From contig JBKBII010000003.1 in NCBI GenBank assembly GCA_046299415.1, positions 235,043-299,042 of the forward strand: DNA of 64,000 bases, read 5' to 3'. The DNA is from JBKBII01 sp046299415. GTDB lineage: Bacteria > Pseudomonadota > Gammaproteobacteria > Ectothiorhodospirales > Ectothiorhodospiraceae. The notes under the pieces were generated by a model, which made no database searches, was not told where the DNA came from, and was given only the letters and a program-made list of their open reading frames with translations. Position numbers and translations under genes: made by a program. Of this stretch, positions 39,357 to 49,142 are shown in pieces; position 1 is the stretch's first letter, and each line of letters starts with the position of its first letter.

Positions 39357-39815
39357 TCAGCGGGTGCCTGTCGAACCAAAACCGCCCTCGCCACGCTCAC
39401 TCAAAGTAAACTCGGGTACTGCCTGCCACACCGGCATCGCCACCGGCACGAAAACCAACTGCGCAACACGATCACCGGGCTCGATCACACGCGGCTCGGA
39501 AGAACGGTTCCACAAGGCGATCTCGAGCGGCCCCTGATAGTCGGAATCAATCAGGCCGACAAGATTCGCCAAGACGATCCCTTGACGCGACGCCAAACCT
39601 GAACGCGGCAACACGAGTCCGCACCAACCCGAATCGGCAATATGAATCGCCAGCCCAGATGAAACGCGTTCAGTGGCACCCGGCGCAAGGGTCAGCCGCG
39701 CATTGATCATGGCGCGCAAATCCACCCCAGCCGATCCCTGAGTCGCCGGTCCGGGCAACGGCCATTCCCGACCGATCCGGGGATCCAAAACTCGATACTG
39801 CAAGTGCTCAAGCAT
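39357..39815 (-). CDS. dut: dUTPase
   Basis: 152 residues, the usual length of trimeric dUTP diphosphatase. All five motifs appear: GSAGVDLRA, PRSGLA, GLIDSDYQGPL, GDRVAQLVFVP and the C-terminal RGEGGFGSTG. Hydrolyses dUTP to dUMP. The ATG at 39815 has an AGGAGG box seven bases upstream. Confidence 0.97.
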   Translation of the reverse strand: MLEHLQYRVLDPRIGREWPLPGPATQGSAGVDLRAMINARLTLAPGATERVSSGLAIHIADSGWCGLVLPRSGLASRQGIVLANLVGLIDSDYQGPLEIALWNRSSEPRVIEPGDRVAQLVFVPVAMPVWQAVPEFTLSERGEGGFGSTGTR

Positions 39816-40286
39816 CGCTCGGCCTCCTCATTCAAAACGAAGTATTCGGACCGCAACCACATGGTCGACCGGACCGCGCATCGGCTCGCTGGCAAACACG
39901 CCCGGTCACACTCATATGCAGTCATATCGCGATAACGCCGCACTCGCCTGGCCATCAAATGGCCGTGGCGACCTGCAACCGCCGACGATAAAGCGCGTCG
40001 CCGGCACGCCGTTGCCATCCAATACGATTGGCCCCGCAGCCCTGATACCGGAAAACAATCACGACACGGGGCAAAAACGGCAACACTAAGCAGGAACAGC
40101 GACAAGACAACGTTCGGCTTACGATCAGCGCAAACCGCGCTCATGGGCATCGGCTCGATCCAGAAGCCGATCGGATCTGGACGCGCGCACACGAGATCGC
40201 TCGCGTTTAGCCGAGGCGACCCACGCAAGCGGATGGTCCATGAGACCACGCCCAATCACGCCATCATGCGGATTGACCCAGCCAGC
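39816..40286. other. gap between coaBC and dut
   Basis: About 470 bases. These two genes are usually adjacent or overlapping; here a long spacer separates them. The open minus-strand frame across it continues into dut in another frame and looks non-coding. Nothing else recognised. Confidence 0.4.
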
Positions 40287-41498
40287 TCAGATCTTGCGCA
40301 AGGACTGCGCCAGCAACGCAATTAAGGCCTGCGCAAGGGCAGGCTTGGGCTGCTCGGCAAAACTCACCGGCGTTTCATCGGCGCGATAGACCGTCACGGC
40401 GTTGGTGTCCGTGCCCAAGCCACGTCCGCCACTGACATCATTCGCGACCACCCAGTCGAGCTTCTTCCGATGCAATTTGTCACGCGCATGTTGCTCGACG
40501 GCTTCGGTTTCAGCTGCAAAACCAATCACAAACGGGCGAGGGTGGCTACGCGCCACCATCGCGACGATATCCTCGGTCGGTTCCAGCGCCAATCGCGACA
40601 AACCGACGTCTTTTTTTATTTTCGACACCGAGACCTGGGTTGGCCGAAAATCGGCAACAGCGGCCGCGCCGATAAAAACATCCGTGACATCAAGACGGTG
40701 GCGAACAGCCGCAGCCATCTCGGCTGCCGACTCCACGGCGACGCAACGTACGTTGTCCGGCAGCGTCACGGCGAGCGGCGCGTGCACGAGCGTCACGTCG
40801 GCACCGGCCGCCTGCGCCGCACGGGCCAGCGCAACACCCATCTTGCCGGACGAGCGATTTCCCAAAAAACGCACCGGATCGACCGCCTCGCGTGTGCCGC
40901 CGGCGGTAATGAGAATCCGCCGACCCTGCAACGGCGCGACAGCCGCAGCATCATGACCAGCCGAAGCGACCGCCAACTCGACGCTCACGGCCCGCGCCAG
41001 CGCCTCGGGCTCAAGCATACGGCCTGGCCCCACATCACCGCAGGCCTGTTCACCCTCGGCTGGGCCAAGCACGCGTACGCCATCCTCTTGAATGCGGCGC
41101 AGATTGCGCTGCGTCGCCGGATGACGCCACATTCGCTGATTCATCGCCGGCGCGACCCAGACCGGAGCCGGCGTCGCCAACACCAGAGTCGTCAGCAAAT
41201 CGTCGGCCAACCCTTGCGCTAGGCGTGCGATCAAATTCGCAGTCGCCGGCGCAATCAAGACCCCATCGGCCCAACGCGCCAGCTCGATGTGGCTCATCGC
41301 AGACTCGGCGTCGAGATCAAACAAAGCCTCTCTCACCGGGCGCATCGATAGCGTGGCGAGCGTCTGCGGCGTCACGAATTCATGCGCCGCCTGCGTCATC
41401 ACCACTTGTACCGCATGACCCTCGCGGATCAAGAAACGCACCAGCTCTGGCGTCTTGCAGGCCGCGATACCGCCACCAACGCCGAGCAAAACATTCAT
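40287..41498 (-). CDS. coaBC: bifunctional phosphopantothenoylcysteine decarboxylase/synthase
   Basis: 403 residues. N-terminal CoaC flavoprotein domain: GVGGGIAACKTPEL, SHIELARWAD with the catalytic His, APAMNQRMW and the active-site Cys in EQACGDVGPGRM. C-terminal CoaB domain: TAGGTREAVDPVRFLGNRSSGKMG and KKLDWVVANDVSG. Both catalyse consecutive steps of coenzyme A synthesis. The start overlaps the stop of the upstream reductase gene as ATGA. Confidence 0.96.
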   Translation of the reverse strand: MNVLLGVGGGIAACKTPELVRFLIREGHAVQVVMTQAAHEFVTPQTLATLSMRPVREALFDLDAESAMSHIELARWADGVLIAPATANLIARLAQGLADDLLTTLVLATPAPVWVAPAMNQRMWRHPATQRNLRRIQEDGVRVLGPAEGEQACGDVGPGRMLEPEALARAVSVELAVASAGHDAAAVAPLQGRRILITAGGTREAVDPVRFLGNRSSGKMGVALARAAQAAGADVTLVHAPLAVTLPDNVRCVAVESAAEMAAAVRHRLDVTDVFIGAAAVADFRPTQVSVSKIKKDVGLSRLALEPTEDIVAMVARSHPRPFVIGFAAETEAVEQHARDKLHRKKLDWVVANDVSGGRGLGTDTNAVTVYRADETPVSFAEQPKPALAQALIALLAQSLRKI

Positions 41499-42610
41499 TG
41501 CCAGTCTCCCGAACCGACCGCCAGCTTACACAACGACGGATCGCGACCGGGCCAGATCTGCAAGACGCGCTTGCCACGGGTATGCCCCGCTTCGAGCGCG
41601 CGATGCTCACGCACCACCTCAGCCATTGGCGCAACGTTCACGTGCACCCGCACGGTGCCACTCGCAAGCAACTCAAGACCGCCTTCGACACGCTCACGCT
41701 GGCGCACAAGACGCTCCTGCAAATCCAGCAGGCTCGGCGTCAACATCAAACAATGCGACAACGTCAGGTTACGCAATCGAGCCGTCTGGTACACCGCCGC
41801 GTCACAGCCGCAAAAGCTTTGCAACAAGGACACCACGCGACCGTATAACGCCACTTCCGGAAGCACAGGGCACAGCGCCGAAGGCCCGACGCAGTCGAGC
41901 ACCACCTCCGGCCCACGTCCATGCGTCGCATCGCGCAAATCTTCGCGCAGCCGTTCAAGAACCGCGCCACTCGCATCGCTCGACGCCGCAGATTCACCGT
42001 CGCGCCCCGCGGCGGGTTCCGCGACGCGCAACGCCTCGCCGCCCAGCGCCTCGATCAACGCCGCCGACTCCGCACTGCGCGCGGTCGCCAGTACTCGCAC
42101 GCCGCGCAAAGCAGCGCGTTGAATCGCCAGATGGCCGACGCCGCCCGCACCACCGAGAACCAGCAACGTCTCGCCCGCCGATACGCAAGCCAGATCGATC
42201 AATGCCTCCTCTTGCGTAATCCACGCCAGCGGCAGCGCTGCCGCCGAGGCCATATCAACGCCCTCCGGCACTCGCGCGATCAAGCCCTCGGGGATCACCT
42301 GAAACTGAGCATAAGACCCGGCCTCTCGCCCCAGTCCGCCAAAAAACCACGCCACCCGATCACCGGGCCGAACTCGCGTCACCGCTGTCCCGACCGCGAC
42401 AACCTCACCCGCACCGTCACAACCGAGGATCGCCGGCAAGCGGTCCGGGTAGTACCCCATGCTCGCACGCAGCTTGGTATCAATCGGATTCAGGCCCGCG
42501 GCCACGACCCGCACCAGCACCTGATCGGGCGCCGCGATACCCGGCATCGCCACTTTTTCAAGGCGCAAGGCCTCAGCCGGCCCCGGACTCGCCAACACCA
42601 CGGCCTGCAT
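41495..42610 (-). CDS. zinc-type alcohol dehydrogenase / quinone-oxidoreductase-like protein
   Basis: 371 residues, medium-chain dehydrogenase/reductase. GroES-like N-terminal half (QVLVRVVAAGLNPIDTKLR, LGCDGAGEVVAVG) and a Rossmann half with VLGGAGGVGHLAIQRAALRG. The usual catalytic-zinc ligands are absent, so a zinc-free NADPH reductase of the quinone-oxidoreductase type is likelier. An Ala/Ser/Asp-rich insertion (about residue 225) follows the cofactor loop. I chose the ATG at 42610; upstream sequence in frame looks non-coding. Overlaps coaBC by ATGA, so it is co-expressed with CoA synthesis. Confidence 0.85.
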   Translation of the reverse strand: MQAVVLASPGPAEALRLEKVAMPGIAAPDQVLVRVVAAGLNPIDTKLRASMGYYPDRLPAILGCDGAGEVVAVGTAVTRVRPGDRVAWFFGGLGREAGSYAQFQVIPEGLIARVPEGVDMASAAALPLAWITQEEALIDLACVSAGETLLVLGGAGGVGHLAIQRAALRGVRVLATARSAESAALIEALGGEALRVAEPAAGRDGESAASSDASGAVLERLREDLRDATHGRGPEVVLDCVGPSALCPVLPEVALYGRVVSLLQSFCGCDAAVYQTARLRNLTLSHCLMLTPSLLDLQERLVRQRERVEGGLELLASGTVRVHVNVAPMAEVVREHRALEAGHTRGKRVLQIWPGRDPSLCKLAVGSGDWQ

Positions 42611-43320
42611 ATCAGCGCCTGTCACGCCGTCAACGATGCCACCAGACGAGCCGACATCTCTGAGTGCTCCATCGTCCGGCTCATATCCAATCCCCAGTTC
42701 AGGCCCGCTCACGAGTCCAACTCCACCGCTCGGCAAAACTGCACGCAAACCGCCGACTCGGCCCTGTCCACTCCCGCGTCGAGCTTCATCGCATGCCTCC
42801 TCGTTCTCGTCACCGCAAAAACCGACACCTGAAGACCCGAAAACGCGCTCGCTATCACGCGCGGCCACGGTCGCTGGAACGGCGAGCCGTCAACACTCGA
42901 TCGGCCCTACCACGCCTGATCGTAGCCAATAGGCGCTCGCGAGTGCGAATCGCCATCGATATAGTGCCGCGTACAGGAAACGATTGCCGGCGCAAAGCCC
43001 ATGAGACGCGTTGCTGGCGCCAAACCCCAGCATGCCCGAGATTCCAGCGCGATCAAGCGACGCCATGACTGGACCGACGCAGGCCGTCCGTGCGTCACTT
43101 CAAATCCTTGCCCGACTGCCGCAAGATCGCCTCGCAACGAGCGGTGACAGCAGCCAAAATCAGGCACACTCGATCACGTGTCAAAACCGACTCAACAACG
43201 CCTCGCACGAGCCGAAAACCAACACGACATCAATCGACAAGACAGCACATCGGTCAGCCGCAGGAGCGCGGCGCGCCGCAGCGACACGAACGACAGGGCA
43301 CCAACGACAAGGAGGTCGTC
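42611..43320. other. divergent intergenic region radC / reductase-coaBC
   Basis: About 710 bases. Frames on both strands are long but compositionally noisy. It must hold promoters for both directions; none is clear. No repeats or RNA genes seen. Confidence 0.4.
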
Positions 43321-43992
43321 ATGGGCATTCGCGATTGGCCCGCCACCGAGCGCCCGCGAGAGCGCCTGCTCGAACGTGGCGCAGCCACCCTCACCGACGC
43401 CGAGCTTCTCGCGATCTTTCTGCGTGTGGGCGTCACCGGCAAAAGCGCGGTTGACCTCGCGCGCGAGCTTCTCGACCGCTTCGGCGGCCTGCGACCGTTG
43501 CTCAACGCCTCGCGCCTCGACTTTTGCGCCGCTCACGGCCTCGGTCTCGCCAAATACGTGCAGCTCCAGGCCACGCTCGAGATGGCACGCCGTCTCGCCG
43601 CCGCCGAACTCACCCGCGGCGCCGCACTCGAATCTCCGCGAGCCGCCCGCGACTACCTCAGCCTGGCGCTTCGCGATCGCCCTTCCGAGGTCTTCGGCGT
43701 GCTGTTTCTCGACAACCGCCACCGCGTCATCGCGTTCGAAGAGCTCTTTCACGGCACAATCGACGGCGCCTCGGTTTATCCCCGCGTCGTTGTCCAACGA
43801 GCCCTAGCGCTCAACGCCGCCGCACTGATTCTCGCGCACAACCATCCATCGGGTGTCGCCGAACCTTCCGCGGCCGACCACGCCATCACAGCCCGCCTCG
43901 TTGATGCCTTGGGACTGATCGACGTGCGTGTCATCGATCACGTCATCGTCGGCGACCAAACCGTCTCGTTTGCCGAGCGCGGGATTCTTTGA
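43321..43992 (+). CDS. radC: RadC family JAB/MPN-domain protein
   Basis: 223 residues, the typical RadC length. An N-terminal helix-hairpin region (ERPRERLLERGAATLTDAELLAIFLRVG) is followed by a JAB1/MPN metalloprotease-like domain with HNHPSGVAEPSAAD (His173, His175, Asp186). The name comes from an old DNA-repair mutant; the true function is unsettled. ATG at 43321 with an AAGGAGG box. Divergent from the coaBC unit, as in other gammaproteobacteria. Confidence 0.95.
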   Translation: MGIRDWPATERPRERLLERGAATLTDAELLAIFLRVGVTGKSAVDLARELLDRFGGLRPLLNASRLDFCAAHGLGLAKYVQLQATLEMARRLAAAELTRGAALESPRAARDYLSLALRDRPSEVFGVLFLDNRHRVIAFEELFHGTIDGASVYPRVVVQRALALNAAALILAHNHPSGVAEPSAADHAITARLVDALGLIDVRVIDHVIVGDQTVSFAERGIL

Positions 43993-44540
43993 GCCTGAGG
44001 GCAGCTTTCAACGCCAGGCAAGAGCCTGCCAGTCCGGCCCGAATCGACCGCAGAGCCTCAACCTCGATCACGTCGCCCGGCGAGCGCTTGAGCATTCCCG
44101 TCGGCAACGTCGGCCCCAGACCAACCACCACCGGTGTCGATGCGAGTCAGCTCTCCCCGGCGAGCGGGCTCATGAGGCGTCCACTCACCGACAAGTGGGT
44201 GGCACGATTCCACATTCCCGGGCAGCACCATCCAGCAAGTCCTGACCGACATTCGGCTGTCGCACTCAAGCCTGCCGCCAGACTCGCCGCGATGTGCCGC
44301 GACGTGGCGATCCGCCGCCGTCACACGCGCGCCTACACAGACCCAAACCAATGGCAAGGCCGATCGCTATTCCGGACCACACTGCGGAAGCAGGCCGTGC
44401 CGTCATCCACACGGACGCCAACAAACGCAAAAAACCACTGCCTAAACGGCTTGATGCCCCCAGTTGCCACCGAACACACGGTGCCTAAACGATCGCCACC
44501 AATCAGTACGCTCGGCGTCGCCGAGGTCGACCTGCCCCAA
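43993..44540. other. gap between convergent radC and response-regulator genes
   Basis: About 550 bases. A ten-base direct repeat TGCCTAAACG occurs at 44439-44448 and 44482-44491, next to an A6 run that reads T6 on the minus strand. This may be a poor terminator for the regulator gene. No gene supported. Confidence 0.4.
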
Positions 44541-45707
44541 CTAACCGAACAAACGCATCGCCACCGCACCCACCACGACGCCCACCCCCCCGGCACCGAG
44601 CGTCGCCAACAGCAAACGCCATCGATGGCCCGCCCTGGCCCGAGCAGCTGCACCTCCCGCTGCAACGTCACTCGAAGTCTGCCGTTCGGCCGCATTTCGC
44701 CGCTGCATTTCGAGAGCGCTCTCGAGTCGAAGCCGTTCGGCGCGACTGCTTTCGAGCTGTCGCTCGATCTCAGCCAGATGTTCCGCCGCCTGCATGCGTT
44801 GGCCTCGTTCGCGTTCGAGCTGCGACGAAAGTTCGCTCACCGCGGCGGCATGCTGTCCCGCCATACGACGGGCCTCGTCGCGTTCGCGCTCCGCCCGACT
44901 CGCAGCTTCACTTCGTGTCGCCAACTCGCCCCGCAACGCGTCGCGTTCATTGGTGAGCTCAAGCACTTCATGATCAAGGCGCACGACATCCGCCTCCAGC
45001 GCCTGCAAGCGGACGTCATCACCACGCTTGCGGTCTCGCCCGCCCTGTAAGTCCTCGATCTGCGCACGCAGGCGCGACACTTCGCCCTCCGCCAGCTCGG
45101 CTCGCGCGATCGCCGCAGTCGTCTCATCGCGAGTGTCGCCAATCACCTTGCGCAATCGCAGGCACTCGAACTGCAGCTCCCGCTCAGACGGCGACTGCTG
45201 GCGCAGCATCAACTCCGACTTCAAACGCTGAATTTCCGCCCGCGCTCCCGCCAGCTCATCATCCACCGACGGCTCAGGCGCATGCGACGGCGGCGCCAAC
45301 AAGGACGCCACCAATTCCCGCACACGCGCCTGCTCAAACGGCTTATTCAAGACTCGATTCGCACCCCGCTCGATCAAGGCCTCCTGACCCAGCTGCTCGC
45401 CCTCCTGCCCAGTCACGATAACCACCGGCAAATCCGGAGGCAGCCCAATGCTGCGCCCAGGCTCACCGCGAATTCGATCGAGCAACTCGAGCCCGTCGAC
45501 TTCCGGCATCGACAAATCCGTCAACACCAGACCGATATCCGCCTGCTCGCTGAGCCGAGTCCAGCCCTCAGCGCCGTCGGCAGCCTCGACCAGCGGATAC
45601 TGTTCTGCCAGGATTCGGCGCAATGCGATTCTGATGACTTTCGAGTCGTCGCAGATCAAAATCCGACTGCGTGACACCGCCGAGCTGCTCACCAAAGACT
45701 CGCTCAT
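44541..45707 (-). CDS. tail-anchored response regulator with long coiled coil
   Basis: 388 residues. An N-terminal receiver domain has the acidic pair DD (20-21), phospho-acceptor Asp64 (TDLSMPEVDG), Thr99 and Lys122 (NKPF). Residues about 160-350 form a highly charged coiled coil (Glu/Arg/Leu-rich heptads). The protein ends in one membrane helix (WRLLLATLGAGGVGVVVGAVAMRLFG). There is no DNA-binding, GGDEF or other output domain. The ATG at 45707 has GGGAGC upstream. No histidine kinase is adjacent. The coiled coil may scaffold partners at the membrane. Confidence 0.85.
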   Translation of the reverse strand: MSESLVSSSAVSRSRILICDDSKVIRIALRRILAEQYPLVEAADGAEGWTRLSEQADIGLVLTDLSMPEVDGLELLDRIRGEPGRSIGLPPDLPVVIVTGQEGEQLGQEALIERGANRVLNKPFEQARVRELVASLLAPPSHAPEPSVDDELAGARAEIQRLKSELMLRQQSPSERELQFECLRLRKVIGDTRDETTAAIARAELAEGEVSRLRAQIEDLQGGRDRKRGDDVRLQALEADVVRLDHEVLELTNERDALRGELATRSEAASRAERERDEARRMAGQHAAAVSELSSQLERERGQRMQAAEHLAEIERQLESSRAERLRLESALEMQRRNAAERQTSSDVAAGGAAARARAGHRWRLLLATLGAGGVGVVVGAVAMRLFG

Positions 45708-46047
45708 GCAAGGGGCTCCCGGTCGATTCAAGAGGCCAAAGTGGCGGTTTCCAAAGTGGCGGCTCAGAGAGGCACCGAAAACCGCAATGAACTAGAAGAC
45801 AGTGCAAACAGACGCGCAAGAAGCAAACAGGCCCATGGGTTCACATCCTGAATGGTGACCACCATCGACTACAAGGTCACGACGCAAGCAAAGTAACCCG
45901 CCCACACGCAGAGCTGCAATCGCAAATCGATCGCGCCACGCACCATCCCGGATAACCCGTCCGCTCTGTCGCGGCGCTCACCCCATCAGCAGGCACCGAC
46001 CACCCGATCGACCTCTCGCATCCGCCACCCCCACTGAGGCCCGCCCC
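45708..46047. other. divergent intergenic region
   Basis: About 340 bases between the response regulator and the secreted-protein gene. No gene, repeat or RNA recognised. Confidence 0.35.
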
Positions 46048-46605
46048 ATGCAAAAAACACGCGCCGTGCATCCGCCCTCGACACCAGATCAAAAACAACA
46101 CGCCGTTGAGCGACGACCCAGCTCGTTTCGCCGCCGCTTGGGCCTCGTAATGTCAGCCCTCGTCGCCAGCGTAGCCTTCGTGCCCTTCGGCCTCGCCGCC
46201 ACGCAGGACTGCCCCGACTGGACCCAGAACGGCACATCGCTAACCTACAGCTCCAACGATCTTTGGAGCGCCAAACCACACAGTGTCGTCGCCGGTGGTG
46301 AGCTGCACCTCACCCAGTGCCTCAGCGTTCCGGGCATCGGTTACATCACTCAACGCCCCGACTTCACGATGACGTTCACTGGCAACGGTTCGGCCATGCG
46401 AGCACTCGAAATCCGAGTCCGCGCCGATTGTGACACCACTCTACTGGTCAACGACGCCAACCTGCTTTGGCATTTCGATGATGACAGCATCGGATTCGAT
46501 CCCAGGATTCGGATCGATCGCGCAAACGACGGCTTCTACGACATCTGGGTCGGCACGATCGATAACCAGCCCTGCCGGGCCGTACTCGAACTCGAAAGTT
46601 TCTAG
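46048..46605 (+). CDS. small secreted protein, beta-sandwich (PPC-like)
   Basis: 185 residues. An N-terminal signal region (RRRLGLVMSALVASVAFVPFGLAA) precedes a mature part with four cysteines. The second half, DCDTTLLVNDANLLWHFDDDSIGFDPRIRI through DGFYDIWVGTI, resembles the calcium-type beta-sandwich motif seen in pre-peptidase-like C-terminal domains of exported enzymes. No catalytic domain is present, so it is a stand-alone module. Function unknown. The n-region is long for a signal peptide, so an internal start is possible. Confidence 0.7.
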   Translation: MQKTRAVHPPSTPDQKQHAVERRPSSFRRRLGLVMSALVASVAFVPFGLAATQDCPDWTQNGTSLTYSSNDLWSAKPHSVVAGGELHLTQCLSVPGIGYITQRPDFTMTFTGNGSAMRALEIRVRADCDTTLLVNDANLLWHFDDDSIGFDPRIRIDRANDGFYDIWVGTIDNQPCRAVLELESF

Positions 46606-46997
46606 TCGGCCCCTGTCATTCAGATGCGATGGCCGATCAAACGGATGCGCAGAGACGACCGAATCGAGCACCCATGCCACGACCTTCGACAAGACACCTG
46701 GGTGCTCTCCGCTAACATCTCGACCCCTGGCCCCTGCCGCGGACTTCCGCCCCATCGCGTCCCGGCATCGGCACACAGAGCGCGTCAGTCGAGGCGACTC
46801 GAGAGGAAAATTCGGTTGCGGGCCGCAATGGGCCTTGTTGCGTCGAGGGCGCGCCCCCGTCTAGCGAATCGTGATGTCTCGCGGCTCGCGTGCCGGGCGC
46901 TTTGCGCTGGATTTCGCCCACGGCTTTCTTCGGCCTTTTCTTGCGGGCGGGCCAGTCCAGCTCAATGCGAGACCGGCTTCTAGCGTTGTGATTACAG
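46606..46997. other. gap between convergent genes
   Basis: About 390 bases. A minus-strand frame includes a basic patch (ARKKRPKKAVGEIQRK) at about 46895-46960 but overlaps the next gene and has no clear start, so I do not call it. Confidence 0.35.
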
Positions 46998-48752
46998 TCA
47001 GTTATCAGAGCCGACACCAGAATCAGCACCGCTTTTGGCGACAGACTCGGCCGCGATCTCGGCGTCCACCGCGACATAAGTCCCGGAACCAGCGTCAAGG
47101 CCTGAATCTGCGCTGGCCTCGGTGGCCGTCCGAACGCGTCGCAGCTCGTACAAATCTGTCCGCCGATCAAGCAGATTGCGCACCGAACCATGCACGCGTA
47201 GTTCCTTGAGCTGATCCAGATCAAGATCGACGATCAACGTCATGTCGGTATTTGGTGTGGCCTCAGCCGCCACTGCATCGTGCGGAAAAGCAAAATCGGA
47301 CGGCGTAAACACCGCCGACTGTGCATACTGCATATCCATGTTCTCGACTTTCGGCAAGTTACCGACAGACCCCGAGATCGCCACGTAACACTCATTTTCG
47401 ATCGCGCGCGCCTGCGCGCAACGCCGTACCCGCAGATAGCCGTTCTTCGTGTCGGTCAAAAACGGCACGAACAACATGTCCATCCCCTCGAGCGCCAAGG
47501 TCCGAGCCAGCTCGGGGAACTCGACGTCGTAGCACACCAAAATCCCGATGCGACCGAAGTCCGTATCGAAGACCTTCAACGCATTGCCACCCGACAACCC
47601 CCACACCGCCGCCTCGTCGGGCGTCACGTGCAACTTGTCCTGCTGCTCGAAACTGCCATCACGCCGGCACAAAAACGCCGTATTGAAAATCTTCTCACCG
47701 CGACGTTCGGGCATCGAACCCGCGATGATGTTGATGTTGTAAGCCAGCGCAAACTCGAGCATTTTCGCGCGGATCGTCGGCGTAAACTCCGCCAGGCGGC
47801 GCACGGCATCAGCACCCGGCAAATCATTGAAACGCCCGAGCAGCGGGCCATTGAAAAACTCCGGGAACAACACGCAATCAGCGTGATAACCAGACACCGC
47901 ATCGACGTAATACTCGATCTGCTCGAACAAATCCTCGAGGCTTCGGGTCGTGCGCATCTGCCACTGCACCACGCCAATACGCGCCTCAGACGGCCGTCCG
48001 CCCAGCGCCCGCCCCGGCTCCTCGTAGTAAATGTTGATCCATTCGATCAGCGTTGCGTACGCCCCAGAGGCCTCGTCACTCGGCAAATAACCGGGGATCA
48101 GCCGCTTGACATGAAAATCGTTGGCGAGCTGAAACGTTAGAACCGGATCACGCAGTTCCCCGCGCTTGACCCGCTCGACATACTGCGCCGGCGTCAACGC
48201 ATCGCGATAGTTCGAATAACCCGGGATTCGACCGCCTGCCACGATCGCGCGCAGATTCAACCGCTCGCACAACTCCTTGCGCGCGTCGTACAAACGCCGC
48301 CCGAGGCGCAAACCGCGATACTCCGGATCGACAAAAACATCCACGCCATACAGCGTGTCGCCCTTGGGATCGTGCGTCGTCAGAAAGCCGTTTCCGGTGA
48401 TCTGACGATACGAATGGCGATCACCAAATTTTTTGTACTCGACGATCACGCTGATAGCCGCCGCCACCACCCGGCCGTTGTCCTCGATGCAAATCTGTCC
48501 TTCGGGAAACCGCTGGACCTGCGCTGCAAATTGCTCACGCGACCACGTCGGACTGCCCGTCAAATCGGCGTAAACGCGCCGCATGATCGACGCGATGTCC
48601 TCGTAATCCTCGAGCCGCGTGTTTCGCAAACACAACCGATGGCCACCTGTACTCAGCGCCGAGGCACCTGCATCCTGCGACTTCGCCACACTCAAGTCGT
48701 CTTCAGTCGCCCCGCCGTCTCCGCCCACTTGATCCTTCGATCGATCGCTCAT
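46998..48752 (-). CDS. GNAT acetyltransferase / carbon-nitrogen hydrolase fusion
   Basis: 584 residues. Residues about 38-240 are a GNAT domain with the acyl-CoA loop RGLRLGRRLY (146-155). Residues about 256-525 are a nitrilase-superfamily hydrolase with the catalytic triad Glu298 (LFPEFF), Lys373 (DKLHV) and Cys407 (LVCYDVEFPE). This pairing is a known but poorly characterised proteobacterial family; the amide substrate is not known. About 60 Ala/Ser/Asp-rich residues end the protein. ATG at 48752 with AGGAG seven bases upstream; the open frame extends to 48959. Confidence 0.92.
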   Translation of the reverse strand: MSDRSKDQVGGDGGATEDDLSVAKSQDAGASALSTGGHRLCLRNTRLEDYEDIASIMRRVYADLTGSPTWSREQFAAQVQRFPEGQICIEDNGRVVAAAISVIVEYKKFGDRHSYRQITGNGFLTTHDPKGDTLYGVDVFVDPEYRGLRLGRRLYDARKELCERLNLRAIVAGGRIPGYSNYRDALTPAQYVERVKRGELRDPVLTFQLANDFHVKRLIPGYLPSDEASGAYATLIEWINIYYEEPGRALGGRPSEARIGVVQWQMRTTRSLEDLFEQIEYYVDAVSGYHADCVLFPEFFNGPLLGRFNDLPGADAVRRLAEFTPTIRAKMLEFALAYNINIIAGSMPERRGEKIFNTAFLCRRDGSFEQQDKLHVTPDEAAVWGLSGGNALKVFDTDFGRIGILVCYDVEFPELARTLALEGMDMLFVPFLTDTKNGYLRVRRCAQARAIENECYVAISGSVGNLPKVENMDMQYAQSAVFTPSDFAFPHDAVAAEATPNTDMTLIVDLDLDQLKELRVHGSVRNLLDRRTDLYELRRVRTATEASADSGLDAGSGTYVAVDAEIAAESVAKSGADSGVGSDN

Positions 48753-49142
48753 CGGCTCACTCCTGAAAACAATGGCGTCGCTCACGACTCGACCGTTGGC
48801 AACGGCTTGCGGCCGATCGACGCTGTTCATGATCCACACCCACTGCCTGCCCGATTGAACGAGCCCCGCCAAACGCCCTCGGCTCTCGTACCGGCACTCA
48901 GCCAAGCTGCGCGCGGTCAACGCGTCATCAACGGTGCATCGGCCACGCAACACGAGCAACGTTGAGCAGCGCGCCCGCGGCCGATACCCGCGCCGCCATC
49001 ACAACTGACCGGCGTTTGACACACGAGGGTTTGATTCACCGCGCTCCTGCGCCACGCCGCCGAGCGAACGATCCAGAAAAAACGTCATCGAACTACCGTG
49101 CAAACGCCTCAACGGCGTGCGCGCCATCGCGATTGACCATGA
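48753..49142. other. gap upstream of the GNAT-nitrilase gene
   Basis: About 390 bases. No supported gene or structure; contains the leader of the GNAT-hydrolase gene. Confidence 0.35.

Noticed and set aside
39707..40255. Minus-strand frame of 182 residues upstream of dut
   Set aside because: Overlaps the start of dut in another frame; Cys/Arg-rich, no domain.
43989..45050. Plus-strand open frame of about 350 residues
   Set aside because: Mostly antisense to the response-regulator gene, Arg/Pro/Ser-rich with no domain or ribosome-binding site.
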